Positions 56,735 through 64,000 of a stretch of DNA of 64,000 nucleotides are shown in pieces (within the stretch, counting starts at the first letter, position 1; each line of letters begins with the position of its first letter). The notes beneath the pieces were generated by a model, which saw nothing but the letters and a program-made list of their open reading frames with translations, did no database searches and was not told where the DNA came from. The DNA lies in NCBI GenBank assembly GCA_007258455.2, contig VDFB02193867.1, forward strand, positions 531,004,751 to 531,068,750, given 5' to 3'. The stretch is from Sequoia sempervirens. Taxonomy: Eukaryota > Streptophyta > Pinopsida > Cupressales > Cupressaceae. Position numbers and translations under genes: made by a program.

Positions 56735-57200
56735 ATTTTAATCTTGTCGAGGCTTTGGGTTTTGAAAGGACCTTTAGACCTTTATGTCCAAAGGGTCCAA
56801 ATCATATCAGGATCCCCAATCCCAATCAATCTTCTCTTTTCTTTCCATCCTATCAAGACTTTAGGTCCCAAAAGGATTTTCTAACCTAAGGACCAAAAGG
56901 TCCAAGTCTAGTCAAAATTCCTGATATTGATTGATTCTTCCTTTCTAATCTGTTCAAGGTTTCAGGTCCCGACATGACTTTTAGATATATGGTCTGAAGT
57001 GTCCTTTTCAAATTAGGATCTTCAAACCTGATAAAATTTATTCTTATGTTCGATCAGGATTTCAGGTCCTGACAAGACTTTTAGACATATTTTTGAAATG
57101 TCTAAATTCATCTAGGACTTCCACTCCTAACATTCTTTTCTCTTCCTTCTTTGTTCTATCAAGGTTTTGGTACCCAATTGGACTTTTGGACCTGTTGTCA
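56735..57200. repeat. Repeat block B, copy 1 (~465 bp)
   Basis: It consists of four to five degenerate ~110-bp units, each with a TCAAGGTTTNAGGTCC-like start and GACTTTTGGACC-like end. It matches 62530-62990 in the same orientation, including ATGTCCAAAGGGTCCAAATC. Confidence 0.75.
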
Positions 57201-60200
57201 TGGAAGCGTGCACCCTTTGCTATGATGATGAAATCACTTGGCCGCCTCATGAAACATGGGATGATCTCCTTAAGTGTGGGCTCACATTTTGGAGATCAAC
57301 CTCCAAAGAAGCCTGGTTCCCTTGACACCTCACCTAATCCAACTAAACTACTGTTGTTTGCTAAGAAAAGAGAGAAGGATAACATATAATGAATCCTAAA
57401 ACTAAAATGTGATGCACCAAATGGTTTTCTGATACATGCACAATTGTCTTTGAACACACAGTTGATCAATAATAAAGTTGGTTCATAAACAAATTAAAGG
57501 TTTAATATGCTTATGCATCAATATTTCATAATAAAGTTATAATGTTCACAATTTTAGAAGGAAAATCTACCATCTCTTCACAACTTTAAATTGTTTACAT
57601 CATTAACACAACCTAAAACCTACAATAATGCATACATTTTTTGCCTAAAGGTGTTGATAATGAGAGAAATATCAAAAAAATTATCATAACTCAGAAATAT
57701 TCATCAATCATTTGATTACACAATAAAAAAACTTTTAAGAAGGCCAAAAATGCTTAAATTTATTGATAAAAATGTGTTCACAACACTTATGCATGCTTGC
57801 AAAATGAGTTACAAGGCTGTCCCAACTTGAAAGAACTTGAAAGCTGGTTACAATACATTGCTGAGAGAGAAAAGAACTAGTAAAAATTCTACCCTTAGGC
57901 TTCCTTTATGTTGTTCAAAAGCTGTTAAATGATAGGAAAATGTGTAAGCTAGGTCAAACTTCCTTTGGGCGTCCAAAATAATAACCCCTACTTTGTAGCC
58001 CCTAAAAGTTCTCCAAAAAGATATTGGAATGAGTAAGTCTTCCCTTGACCCTGTCTACCATTAAGGCACCTCAAAAGCTCCTAAATGTTGGTAAATGCTT
58101 CAAAACTGGGTCAAAACTGTTCTATATTATCTCTATTAGTTGCACAACTCACCAAGCTTCCCCTATATACTTACAATTGTCCATAACTGCACTTTACTTC
58201 ATCAAACTGCCACTTGCATAGCAATAGGGCATGTGGGAGAAGACTGAATCAATCAAAAGCCTCTTGGAGGAGTAGAAGATTCTTTCTAGGACAAGTATTT
58301 GATACTTCCACGTAGTTGTGACATATCTCCACTCTTGTAGAGGACTGTACTGTGAGATTTTAAATGGATGTGATTATTCTTCATTGGACTATCACTGTTT
58401 AATTGGTTTTGTTCTTGCTAAGGGTTACATTATTCTTTACTTGAGCACTATCCTTTTCTATTGTCTCATAGTCCCTACTACATCAGTTAGCAGCCCTACA
58501 TGAACCTCTGTCACATTATCACAGATCTTGGACATTCTTACTACCATGTCTTTACTCTCAACATCCCTTTATTCTCTTTGTAGTTTCCTCAAAATTTCAA
58601 CTAGCCTCCAATTTTAACCAAAAATTTCATTAAGATCAAGCATAATCTTTCTATGCAGACATACCCCTCTTCTCTGACATATAATTTGTATAATGATTAT
58701 GTCTTCAAACTCATTTTAATATTGTCACATTATCCATATTTGGTTGATTTAACCTCTCGGATATACCAAATTTCAAATATTACATAGAATGTAAAAAATG
58801 AAATTCTTGCTCATTAAACTTAGAGTATGGAGAAAAATAAGAACATACTCTTGCTTGCTCATGAACCTTCATGGATACTACCTACAAACTACCCCTCTAT
58901 GGTCAAACCTTCAAACCCTTGACGTTGAGATACTCTTCATTTGAAATCCATGAAAATGTACCCCAAATTATGATTGTTTATGCACAAACCTGAGATGGAG
59001 GTCTTCATGACTACCACAGTAACTTTCATTGTCCCTTTGTGTCATTTCAAGGCCATTGTCATCTTGAATATCCTTACTAAGCCTTGCTCTATTTTTTGAA
59101 ACTCTATACATTGTCCTATGGTTGTTACTATACAGTCCACTACCCTAATGTCACTGCTTCCTTACTGTCTTTGCAAACTTCATGATATCTTCACTACAGT
59201 CAGATTTTGCTAACTCTATCAATCTTCAACTCCCACTACTGCCCCTTCTTGTCTTAGACATTTTGACACATAAATTTTACCATCATATTTATGCTCCTTG
59301 TATTTATTTGTAGTAAACAACCCTGCAATGAATTTTCCTATGTTCAATTGCCCCACTCTTAAGCCTTTCCATTCGGATTGGTAAACCAAATAACTTTTTC
59401 ATCCATCAGAGGAATCGTCCCAGACCAAGGGAGCATTTCTTGAAAATGAGATTCTATTTTTTGACACGAAATAGTTCGGGACTAATGTGGAAGGGATCCA
59501 TTTGAGTAAGACAGCAGTGATACATTTTCAACATTTACACTAGCAACAACTTCAACATGTCTAGATTTAATCCTTTCTCTAATATCATCCAAAGTTCCAA
59601 GAGGTGTTGCATTACCTCCTGATCTAGAGTCCCTGATACATCAGTTAGCATTATTTGAATCCTAGCATCGTAGATCACTGGTATTTCCTTAACAATCACT
59701 ATCCGAATGATTGTTACATTTCTAATGGTCTCCTTTTCATTACTTCCTTTTCACTCTTGCAAAGGTCTTCTTAAATTTGCAAATGCTCAATGGCTAATGG
59801 CTTGCATTTGATAAATTTTCTTTCACATATCTTGGAAGGCATACAACCTTCCTTCATATTTTGTGATAACCCTTAGTAGTGCTTAGAGATTTCCATGAAT
59901 GTACAGACCAATTAAGGCTTCCTCAAGATTTCTCACATGTTCTAACAATTCATAACCTATAATTGTCACTACATTCTTATTATGACTATGACTATAGGTC
60001 CTCTATGGGACTATCATGATAGTGATCTTGAATGGACTGAAATTTAAGTGTCATAGGACTTTCCTTTAAGATCTAACAAACTCTCAATAAACGCATTATT
60101 CTACATGGCAGTGTCCATGAAGATCATAGGCATGAGGCATTTTACCATATGAGGATCAATAAGGTCAATGTTTTCATAATCCTAAAGACTTCAATCATTA

Positions 60201-62270
60201 TCCTCTATTATACTATGCTCTTTACCTTTCCATTACATTTGTCATGAACTTCAAACCTGCAACTACTCACACCCCTTTATTTTGCATGACTTTCCCTTTG
60301 TAACACTGCAGGTTTGAAACTATCTTCTAAATGACATCGGCATGATGACTGTTTTCTCAAACTTGTCCTATGACTGCCCTTCTTAATGCAAACCTTTTGT
60401 AGGTTCATGCTATCACTCATAAAAAGTTTGCACTCTTTTGAAATTAGAACTTCAACCACTTCTTACTGTTGTCTCCATGCTTGCTATTGGTAAACTTCTC
60501 TTTGTCCTAACTATTTGCCACTCATTTTTCTTGTTGAACTGTCACATGATGTCTAAACTACCCTAGTACAAAAAGATTAAAGTAGCTTATTCTACCTCCA
60601 GCCAAGGAACGAATTCCATACTAAAGAAAAACTATCTTATGGCTATCTTCTAATGACATTTAATTATCATTTGTTAATGTTGCCAGTTTTAAAGGTTATT
60701 CTTCAATATTGCAAATAAAAATCATCTTCTTTTGTTGATGGCTGAGATGAAATTCATATTCAATCAGCTATTGACTCTTTGTTCTTCATGCATTGTCCCT
60801 TCATAATGAACAATGACTATGATACCTTTCCCTTTCAAAGAATTATGACTATGATGTTTTACTTTGCTGCTCATTAAGAGACCAAGGAATTCCTTTGAAT
60901 TTTTTTTTGTGATTTTATTGAGTATAAAGGACAATACCACCAAAAATTCCTTAAGCAATCACTCTTGATAATTTTCTCAACTATGATTGTGGCTTCAACC
61001 ATCTCAAATATTTTGACAAATTGACAAATGTTCACCATGCACGCCTCTTGAAGATTTTGATGGCTCTAGTAATTCTTCAAGGAAGAATCCTTATCAAGTA
61101 AATTAATCTTCAGCCTTCTTAAAATTAGAACCAGTTTGTCAGGCAATACTTTTTTTTTGAAACCTCAGGTATCATGCTTTACTAAAGCTATGTATCTTGG
61201 AGGTGGGTTCTTCAATAATATGCCTAGGTTTCTTTAATTATCCTCTTCCATTTCAATGCCAGTAGAAGGCACAACATTCTCAGATGTATCTACAACATAT
61301 AATGAATCCTGAAATTTCATATACTACAGACTTGAAACTAAAAAATACCCAACTTAAATCCACCTAGAAATCCAATCTAATGCGCTATGGAATGGACCTA
61401 TTGTAATGGACCTTAAATCCTTCACTAGTTGATGAAGAATTAACTGTGAAAATGTCAAATTTTCTCATAAAAATTATTCCCTTGATCTTGAACTAATAGT
61501 AAATCTAAACATCCTTGCTTATCCTCATTAGATTCACTCCTTCCATCACTCATTTTCCTTAATCATAAACATAACTAGCATGCATCCATGGGTAAAAGAT
61601 ACAAAAAGCCTTTTAGCTAATCGATTTCTCTTTGCACAAAACTGTCAATGGCATATTTATTCCCACTGAAAAAAAATAACATATCGAAAAATGCATCGCA
61701 TACCCAAGACTACAGACACCTTCCTGAATAAAGTATTGAAAACTCAAACATACATTAGTGTTTATGGAAATAATCACACTTGTTTGGGTTCTTCTCATGC
61801 TAAATCCTCGTCAAAAATGAGAAACCTTCATGTCGAATCTACATCTTGAAACTTTTGAACACACGAGTAAGATGTTCATGAGACCCTCTCAACTTCGGTA
61901 GCTTTCATGCAACATGCCATGAGTAGGGTAATAAATTCAAAGCATTTTTTCATGCCAAGAATACATATGACTCTTTCAAATCCCTATGAACACCATCAAA
62001 TGTGCTATATTTTGTGCTTGATTTCAGCAACATGGAGATAACAGCAAGAAAGAAAACAAAAAAACCTTAGGCCTATCTATGTTGTGTGGTTAGATATTTT
62101 TTTTTAATTTTGAAACTTTTAAAAGTAACAAACTTAATTATTTTTCCCTCTTTTCAAGTCAACATAAATTTTCACTACTAGATGGTTTTTAAAGCTCAAG
62201 AAGTGACATTAATTATCAAGTCAGCTTTGTAAAACTTATTTAAATTTAACAATTAAAATAAGTTAATAAG
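57201..62270. other. Unassigned decayed region
   Basis: There is no recognisable coding sequence or element boundary in these ~5 kb. A phrase with ACATCAGTTAGCA occurs twice (58480, 59640), and ACATATAATGAATCCT at 57380 and 61296, hinting at worn internal repeats. It may be the interior of an old retroelement between the two block B loci. Confidence 0.4.
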
Positions 62271-62271
62271 A

Positions 62272-63210
62272 CCAAAGGTCCAAAAGTTTTGATCCATTTC
62301 GATTTCCTGAACCCAATTCTTTCTTCCTTGTTGGGAGTTTGAATCTTTTTGTAGACTTTTGGAATTTTGACCTGATGGTCTGAATTTGATTTCTTTTTTC
62401 ACTACTACCCTCCAGTTCACTCTTTCTTAGAATATTTTCAGTTTTTTGGAACCTAATCAAACTTTTGGACACTCCATTAGATTTTCACGTTTTTCATGTT
62501 GAAAACATCTATGTATTTTTTTAATTTTTATCTTGTTGGGGCTTTAGGTTCTAAAAGGACCTTTGGACCTTTATGTCCAAAGGGTCCAAATCTGATCATG
62601 ATCCCTGATCCTAGTCGGTATTCACTTTTATTGTTATCTTATTGGGACTTTGAGTCTCGAAAGGATTTTTTGACATAAGGACTAAAAGGTCTGAGTCCAA
62701 TGGGGATTCCCAATATTGATCGATTCTTCCTTTTTGATCCATTCAAGACTTTAGCTCTTGATAGGACTTTTAGACCTATGTTTTGAAGTGTCCTTGTTTG
62801 ATTGGGATCTCCAATCCCAATCAACTTTCTTCTCATGTCTAGTTAGGACTTCAAGTCCCAATGAGACTTTTGGTCATATGTCTGAAATGTCTAAATTTTC
62901 CCAATACTTTCACTCTTGAAATTATTTTCTTTTCCTTCTTTGTCCTGTCGAGGTTTCAAGATCTAATTGGACTTTTGGACCAATGGTCCAAAATTCCTAA
63001 TTCATTTCGATTTCCTAGACCCCATTCTTACTTCCTTGTCAAGACTTCATAGTTTTAGTGAAATTTTGTAGTTTTAACCTGATAGTCTGAATCTAATTTA
63101 TTTTTCACTCCCACCCTCTAGTTCACTCTTTCTTAGGATCATGTTTGGGTTTTACAACCCAATCAGACTTTTGGAAACTTTGCAATATTTTCATGTTTTT
63201 CACTATTAAT
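62272..63210. repeat. Repeat complex A-B-A' on the right flank
   Basis: Block A (62272-62510) recurs as A' (62985-63210), ~710 bp apart, sharing ATTTCGATTTCCT and GTTCACTCTTTCTTAG. Between them lies block B copy 2 (62530-62990), the partner of 56735-57200. All are built from the same GACTTTTGGACC-type subrepeats. This could be the U3 part of a worn LTR. Confidence 0.7.
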
Positions 63211-64000
63211 TCTCCAACAACTTTCTCAATTTCTAGATTTAATTCTTGGGGCTACATGGATGATCTTAAATGCACTTTTTAACAACTCCATGTGGGAAAA
63301 AATGGAACCCATACTTCTTTATGATTCTCAAGCCTCCTTTATGTCAGAGATTCAATCTTGGTCATAATTTTCTGATGATTTCATTGGAGTTTTCTTCCAA
63401 TTTTGTGTGCTCATTAATTTGGAGGCATGGTGTGGGTGTGGGAGCTATGTGGCATGATTTCTTCTTAGATTTGGATGTCCACATGTCTACATATAATTTG
63501 GTAGAGTTCCAAGCCCTAACCTTGGCCCTTCCTCCTTCACATCTTGTAGAGGTATAAATTGCACTTGTATTCTCATTCTAAGGGTTGGTTTTTTTTGTTC
63601 AGATATTGTTCTAGAGAGAATCAATTGTAGATCCAAAAGAAGTTAGATATTCAAAAGAAACCCTAGGTTTCATTTTTGAGTTTTGGGTGTAGCTATTTTT
63701 GTATTGTAAATATCTGAGCTTGATCCCAAACTTGTAATAACAATTGTAAACATAGAAGATATAGTGATTAAAGGAAAAATCAACCCTACCAGAGTGTCTC
63801 CATATGTGTGGTATGCATTTTCAAATGTGTCATTGGTTAGTTTTTCAGTCATAAGTTTATAAAGTTTGTACAAATCCTTTGCTTGGTATCTTTCTAATAT
63901 AATAAAGGAAATGTATGGGTACACTTGAGGATTACTAAATAGACTATCTTTATATTCCACAACCATCTATTGTATTTAAGGACATAGTCTTTTGTGGTGA
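63211..64000. other. Unassigned right edge, possible LTR promoter part
   Basis: There is no coding sequence. A TATA-like GGTATAAATTGC lies at 63550 on the + strand, after the subrepeat arrays, and an AATAAAGG at 63899. That order would fit the U3-R part of a decayed LTR cut by the window edge, but no boundary can be seen. Confidence 0.3.

Noticed and set aside
59400..59510. Possible gene remnant around a GC-richer phrase
   Set aside because: No frame gives a recognisable motif; too little to call.

Overview
The window is plant nuclear DNA made almost wholly of transposable elements; I found no host gene, tRNA, rRNA or CRISPR array. The lineages (chromoviruses, Tat-lineage Ty3/gypsy with two RNase H domains, an L1-type LINE with an RNase H tail, a small TIR element), the AT-rich base composition and the deep nesting suggest a large-genome seed plant, perhaps a gymnosperm. 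That last step is a guess; no species can be named from the sequence.

Layout, from outside in. Element A is an old chromovirus on the + strand with short LTRs (5' LTR from 2073, 3' LTR 54463-54742). Its 5' LTR is split by element D (2266-28593, minus strand), a decayed 26-kb Tat-lineage retrotransposon. D in turn holds an L1-type LINE (12299-18698), two copies of a 0.76-0.79 kb TIR element (18717-19505, 23720-24476) and two diverged insertions with palindrome arrays, called X (10364-11429) and Y (20604-21821). A's pol region is split by element C (30744-53474, target duplication CATTA). C looks like one very large LTR that carries a captured pol fragment. C is split by element B (31450-48731, target duplication ACAAC), a young 17.3-kb Tat-lineage element on the minus strand.

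B is the most informative unit. Its gag-pol (45183 down to 38103) stays in one frame apart from ten in-frame stops and one late frameshift, and the catalytic residues that can be read are present. Between pol and the 3' LTR, on the opposite (+) strand, B carries a second gene: a TATAAATA box at 32989, a short first exon, a 641-bp intron with GT/AG ends, and a 660-codon second exon encoding a plant mobile domain (PMD, MAIN-like) protein with an acidic-serine linker and a Gln/Ala-rich coiled coil. A 21-bp repeat with a GCGCGC core occurs both in the leader of the sense gag-pol transcript and in the intron of this antisense gene, in the same orientation relative to each transcript. The related element D lacks the PMD gene.

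The flanks (1-2072 and 54743-64000) are unassigned, decayed repeats. On the right these include degenerate ~80-bp and ~110-bp tandem arrays, a repeat block present at both 56.7 and 62.5 kb, and a decayed coding-like stretch on the minus strand.
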